From assembly GCA_964523145.1 (NCBI GenBank), contig CAZFYB010000001.1:88889-152888 (forward strand): a DNA stretch of 64,000 bases. The letters run 5' to 3'. Below are positions 48,924-58,378 of the stretch, piece by piece. This DNA comes from Microsaccharimonas sp964523145 (lineage in GTDB: Bacteria > Patescibacteriota > Saccharimonadia > Saccharimonadales > Saccharimonadaceae). Every line of letters begins with the position of its first letter. The first letter of the stretch is position 1. The translations under genes were made by a program, and so were the position numbers. The notes below the pieces were generated by a model. That model had not been told where the DNA came from. It was given only the letters and a program-made list of their open reading frames with translations, and searched no databases.

Positions 48924-50426
48924 ATGAGCGGTCGATCATTCCGTTCAACTACGGAAGCTGTATCAATGTGGCAGCCTGGAATCGTTCCGGCTGATCTACA
49001 AAACCACGGAGTCGTCATTGGCTTCGAGCAAGTCACCGGCAGACTCGTAAAGTTCTGGCCATATAGTCTGAACCGCGAGTCGAACTACGTCTCAATCGAA
49101 GGGGTGAAAGGAAGTGGTAAAAGCACTTTCATGAAATCACTCCTGCTCCGGCTACCTTGCTTTCAAGCCAGAAATGTCAACAATGAACTTGAGACATTTC
49201 GCAGCCGCACAAGCAGTCGTAAACCAAATGTCGGTCTGGCAGAGTACGCTCCTGTTTTTGAGAAGCTACATGTCCAGATTCACGATCTGGCCGGAGGTAA
49301 TGGCATAAACCTTTTCGGCCTCTTCAGGACAGAAGGCGAGACAAGTGTATTTTCCATTTACTTGGCAGAGCACTTGTCGAACAACACGCTGACTACCTCA
49401 GATAGAGTCTCGATTCTCGCGGGCATTCACAAGATGTTCTCTAATCGAAGTGTCACGCCGCACCCAGTTGTGCTTGAGCGAATTCTACGGGGTCTTACTG
49501 AAGATGACTATCTTCAGTTCTACGAGAGCGATAGCGAGCTCATAGCAAAGGTTCTTGAAAAGGAATCTGACGCGAATGAGAGCACTGTCGAAGACCTTGT
49601 ACTCAAGCCTAAGGATCTTCAGGGTTATCGACCTGAGGATTTGGGTACTGTAAGTTTCGGAGCAAGTCACCTTGAATCGGCCAGAAGAACCGCTGACATT
49701 TTCCTGTCTCTCGTAAGAGGGTATAACGGAATCTTCAGAGGTACGGACGACCTTTACGATGTACTAACCGGATCTGACGTCGGACTCGACTGGTACAACC
49801 TTCCCGATGGGGCGGCCGAGATCATCGAATCCGCTATCATGAAGGCCGAAACCACAGCATTGAGCTACGGTAACGAACTTGCGCCTGGAGGGCGTGATCT
49901 CACAAAGATCATTCCTCACGCGAGTTACAGCGATGAAGAAGGTGAAGCGCTAAACACTCTTCTTCATACTCGTATGGAAGCGCAGCGCACTAACAAGTTG
50001 CGTATGCTTCCTACGGCCGTGTTCAAGGCAAAGCAGTATCACATCCAAGGCACGGTTGGTGAAACTGGCAGTATGCACCGAAAGTACGCAGCTGAAATCG
50101 AGCTTGGCGTTGGTGCTTATGTCGTGTTTAAGCAGCCGGATGACGATGCTTATCTGAACAAATACCGCGAACGTGGTATGCCTGAAGAATACGTTCGTTT
50201 GCTACCAAGGCAGACGGAAGGTCAGGCAATCATCTACGTTCCTGGTAGGATGCCTCTACGATTGAACCATTTTTTGCTGCCTAGTGAACGGCCGTTGATC
50301 AATACAACCCAAGCAAGTCAGCAAATGAACATGCAAGTTCCTTTGTCGGAGATGAAGGAGTGGCAAGAGAGGATCGGCAGAAAAGGCGTGATCAATATTG
50401 GTCGCGATGAATCTATCCACGGCTAA
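48924..50426 (+). CDS. VirB4-like secretion ATPase, C-terminal half
   Basis: About 500 aa. Walker A GVKGSGKST (~residues 60-68). The C-terminal region with QYHIQGTVGETGSMHRKYAAEIELGVGAYVVFKQPDDDAY resembles the VirB4 motor. The start is the ATG at 48924 with GGGAGGAG 7 bases upstream, rather than an earlier in-frame ATG-like codon. It powers assembly or transport together with the 47218 protein. Confidence 0.78.
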   Translation: MSGRSFRSTTEAVSMWQPGIVPADLQNHGVVIGFEQVTGRLVKFWPYSLNRESNYVSIEGVKGSGKSTFMKSLLLRLPCFQARNVNNELETFRSRTSSRKPNVGLAEYAPVFEKLHVQIHDLAGGNGINLFGLFRTEGETSVFSIYLAEHLSNNTLTTSDRVSILAGIHKMFSNRSVTPHPVVLERILRGLTEDDYLQFYESDSELIAKVLEKESDANESTVEDLVLKPKDLQGYRPEDLGTVSFGASHLESARRTADIFLSLVRGYNGIFRGTDDLYDVLTGSDVGLDWYNLPDGAAEIIESAIMKAETTALSYGNELAPGGRDLTKIIPHASYSDEEGEALNTLLHTRMEAQRTNKLRMLPTAVFKAKQYHIQGTVGETGSMHRKYAAEIELGVGAYVVFKQPDDDAYLNKYRERGMPEEYVRLLPRQTEGQAIIYVPGRMPLRLNHFLLPSERPLINTTQASQQMNMQVPLSEMKEWQERIGRKGVINIGRDESIHG

Positions 50427-50442
50427 CTATGAGATGAGGTGA

Positions 50443-51495
50443 ATGATGGGAGATTCGGCGAGTGGAACCATGATCGGTGTTTTCGGAGGAGCGCTTGGTG
50501 CGCTTGTCGGTATCCCGATTATTATAGGGCTTGTCATTGGCTCCGCAGGAATGACTGCATGCGAGAATGGTTTTGCGGTAAGCTACTCAGAAATTGAGGG
50601 GATGCCAGCCGCTGACTACCTCGAACAGTTTTCCCAAAATGAGCAAGATGAAAAATTTGCGCTCATTAAAGAAATCTATCGTGCAGGTGCAGAGCGGGCG
50701 ATCCCCGCAACGCCTAAAGCGATAAAGACTGTCATTTCAACCGGTATACAAGAAACCGAGTTGACGAATCTCCTTGAATGCAACCCAGAAGGAGAAAACC
50801 AAGACAGCGGAGGTTTCCTGCAGCAGCGACCCAGTCAAGACTGGGGAAGCTGTGATCAGATAACGGATCCTTACTACGCGACCAATGCATTTCTCGACCG
50901 GTACGACAAACAGCAAGATGTTGAAAACCGGTCGATGAAAAGTATTGCCTTGGCTATCCAACGGCCACGCATTTCTGCATATGATCGATGGAACTGGGAT
51001 CGCACGGCAGAAGAACTGTACGAAATGGCCATTGGCTCAAACGGACGGGGAAGTTGCCAGCAAAGTACCGAATGGCAGTCGCCAATGCCAAGTCACTCGG
51101 TAAACAGCGACCGCTATGGAATGCGGAAGCTTTTCAGGGATAAGCCGCCATCGATGCACTGGGGTGTTGACATGGCGACCGATGAAGGAGAGACGATCTA
51201 TGCTGCTCACTCCGGTGTTATTGAATATATCGGAGAGAACGGTCAGCTTGGTAATTTTGTTCGTATTGCCCACGATGGAGAAATCTTTACGGGGTATGCG
51301 CACATGGTTAGATTCGTCTCTGGTTTAGGCAAAGGCGATTACGTTGATGTTGGCGATCCGATAGGGTACGTTGGCGATACGGGATTGTCGTTTGGTGACC
51401 ATCTTCATTTTGAAGTAACCGTTGAAGGAAAGAGAGTTGATCCTCTCACGTTTTTCCTTGAACGCGGCATCGACCTGACGAAGCCAAGTGGATAG
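50443..51495 (+). CDS. VirB1-like transglycosylase plus M23 peptidase, membrane-anchored
   Basis: 350 aa. One N-terminal membrane helix (~residues 10-33). A lytic-transglycosylase-like domain follows, with QDSGGFLQQRPSQDWGS and DPYYATNAFLDRY. The C-terminus is an LytM/M23 domain with HWGVD (~residue 240) and HLHFEV (~residue 320) zinc ligands. It would open peptidoglycan for the secretion machine. Last gene of the operon, GAGGTGA upstream, two hairpins downstream. Confidence 0.88.
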   Translation: MMGDSASGTMIGVFGGALGALVGIPIIIGLVIGSAGMTACENGFAVSYSEIEGMPAADYLEQFSQNEQDEKFALIKEIYRAGAERAIPATPKAIKTVISTGIQETELTNLLECNPEGENQDSGGFLQQRPSQDWGSCDQITDPYYATNAFLDRYDKQQDVENRSMKSIALAIQRPRISAYDRWNWDRTAEELYEMAIGSNGRGSCQQSTEWQSPMPSHSVNSDRYGMRKLFRDKPPSMHWGVDMATDEGETIYAAHSGVIEYIGENGQLGNFVRIAHDGEIFTGYAHMVRFVSGLGKGDYVDVGDPIGYVGDTGLSFGDHLHFEVTVEGKRVDPLTFFLERGIDLTKPSG

Positions 51496-51570
51496 CTTAA
51501 TCCATACAAAAATCAAGCCAGTCCTTGGTCTGTTACCAAGAACTCACGCAGTTGAGCCTAATCTGCAACC

Positions 51571-51645
51571 ACCTGGCGTTGGTGGGTCGCATTATCGCGA
51601 CCCACCACGCCTGGTAGCCAAGCACCCCTCCCCGGGTGCTTTTTC
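51571..51645 (+). terminator. Tandem terminator hairpins of the secretion operon
   Basis: First: GGTGGGTCGC/GCGACCCACC extended by ACCTGGCG/CGCCTGGT (51571-51615), no T-run. Second: AGCACCC/GGGTGCT followed by TTTTC (51621-51644). Confidence 0.85.
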
Positions 51646-51682
51646 AATGCCAAAAAATAAAAAGTAGTGATATACTAACCGC

Positions 51683-52156
51683 ATGAGTATTGAAACTGAG
51701 AAACCAAAAACGTCACATCCGCACGTGAAGATCGTACGACACATCGTACCTGACCCCCTCCCGCCAACAACAACGAAAAAAGATGCGTTCCATCATATTT
51801 CACAAACAGTATCGACCAAACTTGGTTCACCAATGGCCTTCTTGTTAGCAGTGCTACTTATTATCGTTTGGATTGTTACCGGGCCATTTTTTGGTTTTTC
51901 TGATACATGGCAGCTCGTCATTAACACTGGTACAACCATTATTACTTTCTTGATGGTATTTGCGATCCAAAACACCCAAAATCGTGACGCACGAGCTATG
52001 CAGTTAAAGCTAAACGAACTTATTAAGTCGAGTCGAAGTGCTCGTACTGAGTTTGTTGATATTGAAGAACTTACCGATACTGAACTTGATGTCTTGTCTG
52101 CTCAGTTTAAAGAAGTGCACGATAAAATCCTTATCAAAAAATCTCGCAATCTATAA
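51683..52156 (+). CDS. Low-affinity iron permease family (Fet4-like) membrane protein
   Basis: 157 aa. Two membrane helices (MAFLLAVLLIIVWIVTGPFFG and TGTTIITFLMVFAIQ) and the highly conserved QNTQNRDARAMQLKLNELI segment. The bacterial members are named after yeast Fet4, but iron transport is not proven for them. TATACT ends 6 bases before the ATG. Confidence 0.85.
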   Translation: MSIETEKPKTSHPHVKIVRHIVPDPLPPTTTKKDAFHHISQTVSTKLGSPMAFLLAVLLIIVWIVTGPFFGFSDTWQLVINTGTTIITFLMVFAIQNTQNRDARAMQLKLNELIKSSRSARTEFVDIEELTDTELDVLSAQFKEVHDKILIKKSRNL

Positions 52157-52198
52157 TACCGTTGCACCCCTGTTGTAAGTACGGCATACTGTAGGTGT

Positions 52199-53305
52199 AT
52201 GATTCCTGCGTTTGAAACTGGGTCAAGTCATGAAGATGAACACGGAGTACCTGAGATACTCAGTGCTATTAGCAATGGTGGAGGGTATTTAGCGGTTTCT
52301 GAATATTTTGAAACGCATTTTAGTCAAAGCGAAAAGGACACCGTGCATAACCTGTCTATGTATTTGTCTTTGTTGTATCGCAGGCCCGGTTTAAGTTCAA
52401 AAGACGCCTATGATGAAAGCCTTAGCTTAACCGAAGCACATGAAGCAGGTTTTATTTTAGGTCATGCAATGTTCGCTTCAGATTTAACGGATCGACAAAG
52501 AAATGAATTGTGGGATCTCTTTGATTTTTTGACAGAAGCATCCAGTAGCTCACATCGAAACCAACATGCCGACCTTGCAAAAGACATTGTAGAGTCAAGT
52601 ATTTCACAGGCTGATCATTCATTGGCTAGTTTACCCAGTAGGGAGAAACTCCCTATTCAACAACTCTCCTCGGCAATGTCGGCTAATGGACGAGAGTATA
52701 GAAGTCTATTGCGTGGGTATTTATTAACCAAAGGGATGGTACAAAAATCTATTGAAAATACTCGCGAACCTGAAGTATATGACCTAACAAAAAACGGCTT
52801 TATTCAGCGTGCGCTCGAAACTTTTAATAAATCGAGTACTTATGTAGACGACCCATTTACGACAACAAAAAATATTAATTATGATAACGGTGTTCGACAG
52901 CTGAACCAGAGCGCTGAAATACTCGCCGAAGTGACAGGGAAAGAACTTGCTTTAGTAGGCGGTTCAAAGTACCTCATACACGATGTTCGAAAAAACAGCC
53001 CTGGTGGAACATTTCATTCAGTTCCTGACAACGCCATTCTTACAGGAACTTTTAATAATTTCTTTACTGCCGAAATTCCTTCAGAACAGGAAATGACCGA
53101 AACAACAGAACCTACTTCATTATCCGCTTATAATAACTATGTTTTTAACGGGCTTTATTTACGAATTCGCGGTGCATCACTTAATTTTATGAACGGACAA
53201 TCATGGACTTTTGAAGCAGATAAGCACATCTATATACCTTTAAACTACAGCGGACAGCAGTTATTTGCCAAAGACAGAGACGATGATATACTAAAGCTAA
53301 CATAA
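52199..53305 (+). CDS. Hypothetical protein, 368 aa
   Basis: Not recognised. Soluble and acidic with a helical N-terminal half. Ser/Thr-rich strands in the C-terminal part (GGTFHSVPDNAILTGTFNNFF, LYLRIRGASLNFMNGQSW) resemble a beta-sandwich. No signal peptide. CATACT ends 8 bases before the ATG. Confidence 0.6.
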   Translation: MIPAFETGSSHEDEHGVPEILSAISNGGGYLAVSEYFETHFSQSEKDTVHNLSMYLSLLYRRPGLSSKDAYDESLSLTEAHEAGFILGHAMFASDLTDRQRNELWDLFDFLTEASSSSHRNQHADLAKDIVESSISQADHSLASLPSREKLPIQQLSSAMSANGREYRSLLRGYLLTKGMVQKSIENTREPEVYDLTKNGFIQRALETFNKSSTYVDDPFTTTKNINYDNGVRQLNQSAEILAEVTGKELALVGGSKYLIHDVRKNSPGGTFHSVPDNAILTGTFNNFFTAEIPSEQEMTETTEPTSLSAYNNYVFNGLYLRIRGASLNFMNGQSWTFEADKHIYIPLNYSGQQLFAKDRDDDILKLT

Positions 53306-53338
53306 GCATTATTGATATATAGACGACTGGAGCAAAGC

Positions 53339-53857
53339 ATGAACCCGAATGAACAAAATCAGAATACGCCCACACCCATCCCTTCACAAGAACCAATGAC
53401 TTCCACCCCAGAGGCTGATCAAGCAGCTATGCAGGCCATTGAAGCACTTGAATCTGCCGATGACTCAACACCTAACACGGCGGCGCAACCTTTCGTAGCA
53501 TCGCCACCCCCCGCAGAAACTCCTACACCTACGGCCCAGACCGAGGAGTGGACAGCTCCTATTGCTAATACCGTTACAACACCTACACCCGTAGCTCCTG
53601 TGACTCCCGTTCCAAGTGAGCCATCATACTCGGAAGTTCCACCAACATCAGCTGACCCAGTAACACCTGTTGCTGCCGGTGTAGGCGCAGCTCTTGGCGC
53701 GGCTTCAACTAATCAAGCAACAAGCACTGAACAACCTCACCCATTCCCTGGTGCAAAAAAACCGGTGAATAAAGTTCTCGTTTCCCTTATCGCATTACTT
53801 ATCGTTGCGGTAGTAGCGGCTGGTGTATATTTCGGCTGGCAATACCTTCAACAGTAA
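53339..53857 (+). CDS. Pro/Thr-rich tail-anchored membrane protein
   Basis: 172 aa. Residues 1-140 are low-complexity Pro/Thr/Ala/Glu. A basic stretch (PGAKKPVNK) then precedes a C-terminal membrane helix (VLVSLIALLIVAVVAAGVYFGW). Start at 53339 with GGAG upstream; an earlier in-frame codon exists. Likely a cytoplasmic disordered region anchored at the membrane. Confidence 0.6.
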   Translation: MNPNEQNQNTPTPIPSQEPMTSTPEADQAAMQAIEALESADDSTPNTAAQPFVASPPPAETPTPTAQTEEWTAPIANTVTTPTPVAPVTPVPSEPSYSEVPPTSADPVTPVAAGVGAALGAASTNQATSTEQPHPFPGAKKPVNKVLVSLIALLIVAVVAAGVYFGWQYLQQ

Positions 53858-53876
53858 TTTGATATACTGAGTACAT

Positions 53877-54479
53877 ATGAAGCCGTTAACGCCCGCTATT
53901 CCTCATGCAATCATTATGATCGGTATCCCAGGTTCTGGTAAGAGCGCTTTTGCCGAGCGTTTTGCAGAGACTTTTAAAGCTCCTATTATTAATGAGTCGC
54001 GACTTGCTCATGAAGCGGAGTTAGATTCAAAACAATTGAAAAAAGTAAATGAATCACTTCTACATGAAATAACGAAAACAAAAAGCACATTTTTATATGA
54101 AGCTAGTAAAAGCACGAAAGCATCTCGCGCCGCGCTGATTAAATTCGTTACGAAAGCTGGCTATAAACCACTAGTCGTGTGGGTTCAGACCGAGTCCAAT
54201 GAGGCATTACGTAGGGCGAACAAACCTTTTCCTAAAGGATCAGGGCTTAGTAAAGATGAATTTACTGAGGCCGTGAAAGCCTTTCAACCACCTCTCGTAC
54301 AAGAGGGGGCGATTGTCATAAGCGGTAAACACACATTCGCTTCACAACTTAAAATTGTATTGAGCAAGATTTCAGTTGTTACTCGACCATCAAATGAGAC
54401 ACCCCTCCAATCGCCTCGACCGTTAAACCCTAACCGGATTATGGTGCGAAAGGACGACCGTGCCGATCCTTCAAGATGA
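53877..54479 (+). CDS. P-loop kinase-like ATPase
   Basis: 200 aa. Walker A GIPGSGKS (residues 18-25) and the kinase-like region STFLYEASKSTKASRAALIKFVTKAGYKPLVVWVQT, as in AAA_33/polynucleotide-kinase-type small-molecule kinases. TATACT ends 8 bases before the ATG. Its 3' end overlaps the metallopeptidase gene by 20 bases. Confidence 0.75.
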   Translation: MKPLTPAIPHAIIMIGIPGSGKSAFAERFAETFKAPIINESRLAHEAELDSKQLKKVNESLLHEITKTKSTFLYEASKSTKASRAALIKFVTKAGYKPLVVWVQTESNEALRRANKPFPKGSGLSKDEFTEAVKAFQPPLVQEGAIVISGKHTFASQLKIVLSKISVVTRPSNETPLQSPRPLNPNRIMVRKDDRADPSR

Positions 54480-55149
54480 TGAGTTTGGAAAAATAACCGT
54501 CCGGCGAAGTGCCCGGGCTACGCAAGTACGCCTACGTGTTGCACCGGATGGAACATTACGCGCTTCACTGCCTATGTACGCACCGACCTTTTTAGTCAAA
54601 AGACTTATTAAAAATTCCCGCCCACAATTACGCCAGTTACTCGAACAATCGGTACCAAAAAATGGCTTTAAAGATGGCATGTCGATTGGTAAAAGCCATA
54701 CACTGATTGTGCGTTCTGCTACGAAATTTACTGTATCGCGTAAAGGGCAGCATATTACCGTGGAACTTCCGCCAAATAAGACGCTTGATGAAAGTGACGT
54801 CAATCGAGCTATCCGTGATGCTGTCATTGCGGCGCTACGCGTAGAGGCAAAGAGTTACCTACCGAAACGGCTCTCCTACTTAGCAAACCAAGATGGATTT
54901 CATTATGAACGGGTACGATTTTCTCATGCGAGTGGACGGTGGGGAAGTTGTAGTAGCACAGGGACGATCAGCCTTAACATCGCTTTAATGAAATTACCCT
55001 TTGAGTTAATTGATTACGTTATCATTCACGAATTGGCGCATACAGTACATATGAACCACAGCCCAGAATTTTGGGCCCTCGTAGCTCAAGGCGACCCCAA
55101 TTATAAGCTCCATCGGCGTGCCCTTAAACTTGAAGCGCCTTCTATTTAG
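54460..55149 (+). CDS. YgjP-like (M48/DUF45) metallopeptidase
   Basis: 229 aa. The zinc motif HELAHTVHMNHSPEFWALV (HEXXH with downstream Glu/His) and SHASGRWGSCSSTGTISLN are YgjP-family signatures. Cytoplasmic; partner unknown. The start is a GTG inside the previous gene with GAAAGGA in front. Confidence 0.9.
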   Translation: MPILQDDEFGKITVRRSARATQVRLRVAPDGTLRASLPMYAPTFLVKRLIKNSRPQLRQLLEQSVPKNGFKDGMSIGKSHTLIVRSATKFTVSRKGQHITVELPPNKTLDESDVNRAIRDAVIAALRVEAKSYLPKRLSYLANQDGFHYERVRFSHASGRWGSCSSTGTISLNIALMKLPFELIDYVIIHELAHTVHMNHSPEFWALVAQGDPNYKLHRRALKLEAPSI

Positions 55150-55190
55150 ATATACAAATCAGGCACACCCCGCTATAATCATAAGCAATT

Positions 55191-56819
55191 ATGTTTGAGG
55201 GTGGACTGCATTATAATTCAAGCGCCGATAGGGCGGTACGCTACATTGCTTTACTTGGCACACCTATTTTTGTCATCCATAGCCTTTTGGTTGCGGCAGG
55301 GTTAGCACCGAGCACTAATTATTCAGGCCTCATTATTACACTTGTTATATCTATACCTTGGCTCATGTTAGGCTTGGTTCACTTTTTCATACCGGTGAAA
55401 TCTCGTAGAGAAATGGCGATTCGGCTCATTGCGTATCATTTTTTCGGCCTGGCAACACTCGTGTTTGTTACCGGTTTCGAACAACCCCTGGCGCCAACCT
55501 TCGCCCTACTGTTTATCGCCACTAATATATATTTTGGCCATAAGGGATTTTGGCTCAGCGTAGCGTCTGTACTTATAGCTGCAATTCTTGATATAATTGT
55601 CCGCTATCCCCAAAACCCCATGATTTTTTGGGAGAACGTCATTGGTGTTTTTGCCATCGTCTTCCTCGGTACTGCCTTAATTGGCATTATAAGCGTGCAA
55701 GAAACTCGCCGTAAAGCGCTGGTGCAAAGCCAGGCCCAAGAGCGATTACAGTATGACCGTATACTGACAATTATTAATAATTTGACTGATGCTGCCTTTA
55801 GTACCGATGAAAATGGGCGAATTATTATGTATAACGCCGCCTGCCTCGACCTACTTGATACGAATGATAGCCTAAAGGGTAAAAATATTGGTGATTTATT
55901 CACTCTCAGCGATACCGAAGAAGGCAAAGTTAACCTATTTGAAATACTGTCGAAAACCGAACGTGCCACGCGGCGTGATGACCTAAATCATACTTATTCA
56001 GATGGCGAGTCGATACGGCTTGAAATAACCTCAGCCCCAATTCGTAGTACCTACAGTTTGCACAAAAAAAGTCAGCAAGTGGGATACATTTTGATCATGC
56101 GTGATGTCACGAAGCAAAAAAGCCTTGAAGAAGAGCGTGATGAGTTTATTAGCGTTGTCAGCCACGAATTACGCACTCCAATTACTATTGTCGAAGGGAC
56201 ACTTTCAAACCTCGATGTTATGGTTGGGCAAAAGAAGGCAATAGATCAAAAGGTTCTAGCCGATTCAATTAAAACTGCTCACGACCAGGTATTGTACTTG
56301 GCTCGAATGGTAAATGACCTGAGCACCTTATCAAGAGCCGAGCGTGGTATTGCCGATGCTCCTGAAGAGATTGACGTGACCGAACTATTGCATGCACTTC
56401 ATCGTAAATACCAAAAGGAAGCTGAGTTAAAGAAGCTGCATTTGAATATTGATCTCGGCACGAAACTGGGCAAGGTGAGCGCTAGCCGGTTATATCTTGA
56501 AGAGCTCTTACAGAACTTCGTCACCAATGCGATAAAGTACACCGAAAAAGGGAACGTGACTATTGTCGGTAAACGCACGAAAAATACGATCGAGTTCAGC
56601 GTCAAAGATTCGGGAATTGGCATTAGTCGTAGTGACCAGTTAAAGATTTTCCATAAGTTTTATCGTAGTGAAGATTACCGTATTCGCGAAACCTCTGGCA
56701 CAGGCCTTGGATTATACGTGTCTGCTAAGCTATCACATAAATTAGGGACACATATTGAACTCAAAAGCCGTTTAAATCATGGTTCAACGTTTAGTTTCGA
56801 ATTACCCGTTGCCGAATAA
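55191..56819 (+). CDS. Orphan sensor histidine kinase with PAS domain
   Basis: 542 aa. About six N-terminal membrane helices (residues ~15-175), a PAS domain (~190-310), HisKA with VVSHELRTP (phospho-acceptor H325), and HATPase with NAIKYTEKG (N box), DSGIGIS (G1) and GTGLGLYV (G2). No response regulator adjoins; the next gene converges on it directly. TATAAT ends 11 bases before the ATG, so the leader is only a few bases. Confidence 0.93.
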   Translation: MFEGGLHYNSSADRAVRYIALLGTPIFVIHSLLVAAGLAPSTNYSGLIITLVISIPWLMLGLVHFFIPVKSRREMAIRLIAYHFFGLATLVFVTGFEQPLAPTFALLFIATNIYFGHKGFWLSVASVLIAAILDIIVRYPQNPMIFWENVIGVFAIVFLGTALIGIISVQETRRKALVQSQAQERLQYDRILTIINNLTDAAFSTDENGRIIMYNAACLDLLDTNDSLKGKNIGDLFTLSDTEEGKVNLFEILSKTERATRRDDLNHTYSDGESIRLEITSAPIRSTYSLHKKSQQVGYILIMRDVTKQKSLEEERDEFISVVSHELRTPITIVEGTLSNLDVMVGQKKAIDQKVLADSIKTAHDQVLYLARMVNDLSTLSRAERGIADAPEEIDVTELLHALHRKYQKEAELKKLHLNIDLGTKLGKVSASRLYLEELLQNFVTNAIKYTEKGNVTIVGKRTKNTIEFSVKDSGIGISRSDQLKIFHKFYRSEDYRIRETSGTGLGLYVSAKLSHKLGTHIELKSRLNHGSTFSFELPVAE

Positions 56820-57953
56820 TTACAACGATGAACGAGTCGGTCGCACAACGCGACCTTTCCATGTGACAGTGCGCCGTTTGTATTTAACATAACTAAGTAC
56901 TAATAAAATCGCTTCTTGAGCCAATATAACCGGCCATAACAACGCACCAATCAGCCAACCACGTTTCCATACGCGGTGTAGATAAAAGCCGTAGACAAGG
57001 GCGTACGTCAGTCCAATAGCCAAAGCGATGAAATGATGGAGATTCCAGCCAATAAGAACTGCGCTGACGATAATAAAAGCCGGAGCGAGCAGAATAAGGA
57101 TATCGAGCAGCGCTACAATAACGATTGCTCCATTGGCTTGCAGTAAGGGAAAAAGAAGCCTAATACTCGTCACCATTTGTGAACGCCATTTCTTTTCATA
57201 CCCAATCCCAAAATGCTCAGAGGAAATAAGAAACCTATACTCGTTTGATTTGGCTAACGCCATAGATAGCTTTGACTCGGGCTGAATTGCTGATTTAATA
57301 TGCTCAAAACCACCAAAACGATCTTGAAGCGCTTTACGATTTATCAACCATGCATTACTCGCTGTTGCCGGTGAGGTCTTACGATGAAAGAGTATCTCCC
57401 AGAAATAGCGCAGCGGAGAGAACAGTACGCTTGCACGCCAGCCATCTTCACGCCGCGGCAGTACCGATACCATAGTGGCACGCTGCGATAGGGCATAGCG
57501 AACAGTATTTTCAATTGCATCGGGGGTAATACGGGTGTCGACATCCATGAATAAGATATACGAACCACTGGCTTCGCTTAGTAACCCTTGCAAAGCATGG
57601 TTTTTACCAAGCCAGCCCTCAGGTAGCGCCTTACCTTGGACGAACCGCACACCAGCATGCGCGTATGACTTAATAAGTACCGAGGTATCATCATGGGATA
57701 CATCATCTAACACAATAATCTCAAGCTTGTCGTAGTCAGAAGCGATAACTCTTTCTAGACACGCATGTAAAGCATGTGTTTCATTGCGGGCCGGTATACA
57801 TACCGACACGCTTGGAAGATCAACCTCAGCCGGAAGTATTGCGCCTTTGAATGGTGGAGTAAAATGCCGAAAGGCAAACCGAAGCTGTCGAATAATAACA
57901 ATGAGCATACCTATAAGTACGCCGTAGGTAATATAAAGTATAGCCTCAAGCAT
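56820..57953 (-). CDS. Family 2 glycosyltransferase, membrane-bound
   Basis: 377 aa. An N-terminal helix anchors a GT-A domain: SVCIPARNETHALHACL, LEIIVLDDVSHDDT, GKNHALQGL and FMDVDTRI (DXD). Three to four C-terminal membrane helices follow. Resembles CrtQ-like and other hopene- or lipid-linked glycosyltransferases; the acceptor is unknown. TATCAT ends 8 bases before the ATG. Its stop abuts the kinase stop. Confidence 0.88.
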   Translation of the reverse strand: MLEAILYITYGVLIGMLIVIIRQLRFAFRHFTPPFKGAILPAEVDLPSVSVCIPARNETHALHACLERVIASDYDKLEIIVLDDVSHDDTSVLIKSYAHAGVRFVQGKALPEGWLGKNHALQGLLSEASGSYILFMDVDTRITPDAIENTVRYALSQRATMVSVLPRREDGWRASVLFSPLRYFWEILFHRKTSPATASNAWLINRKALQDRFGGFEHIKSAIQPESKLSMALAKSNEYRFLISSEHFGIGYEKKWRSQMVTSIRLLFPLLQANGAIVIVALLDILILLAPAFIIVSAVLIGWNLHHFIALAIGLTYALVYGFYLHRVWKRGWLIGALLWPVILAQEAILLVLSYVKYKRRTVTWKGRVVRPTRSSL

Positions 57954-57972
57954 CTATCAATATGATATCATA

Positions 57973-58001
57973 TTGACGTTTCGCCCTAACTGGGGTATAG
58001 T
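57973..58001 (+). promoter_or_regulatory. Promoter of secE-nusG
   Basis: TTGACG (57973-57978) and TATAGT (57996-58001), 17-base spacer. The predicted RNA starts with an AGTCTGC/GCAGGCT hairpin (58011-58028) followed by ATTTATTTT. Confidence 0.65.
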
Positions 58002-58048
58002 TGACTTGACAGTCTGCACAAGCAGGCTATTTATTTTGGAGGAAAAAG

Positions 58049-58363
58049 GTGGCAGACACTACAAAAGTCACTCGCATCAAAGCTACAGATAGTGCAAAAG
58101 CACCGACTAAAGCAAAAAGTGTGAGAACAGCGAAAAAGCCTCGGCAAGAAAAAGAGCCGAAGAATTGGTTCACCAAAATGCTTTCTGGTATTGGTGGCTA
58201 CTTCAAAGGTGCGTGGACTGAGCTTAAACAAGTTCGTTGGCCAACCCGTAAAGCAACGTGGGGTCTGACTATAGCGGTACTACTGTTTAGCGCCTTCTTT
58301 GTTGTTATCATTCTCCTCCTCGATTTACTATTTAACTTTCTGTTCGAACAGATTATCGCCTAA
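58049..58363 (+). CDS. secE: Preprotein translocase subunit SecE
   Basis: 104 aa. Basic N-terminal ~50 residues, then the SecE amphipathic helix and membrane helix (GAWTELKQVRWPTRKATWGLTIAVLLFSAFFVVIILLLDLLF). GTG start with GGAGG 10 bases upstream. Paired with nusG as in nearly all bacteria. Confidence 0.94.
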   Translation: MADTTKVTRIKATDSAKAPTKAKSVRTAKKPRQEKEPKNWFTKMLSGIGGYFKGAWTELKQVRWPTRKATWGLTIAVLLFSAFFVVIILLLDLLFNFLFEQIIA

Positions 58364-58378
58364 ATAAGGAACATTCAT

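Noticed and set aside
50443..51495. Phage endolysin
   Set aside because: The N-terminal membrane anchor, transglycosylase-like domain and place at the end of the secretion operon fit a VirB1-type wall hydrolase better.
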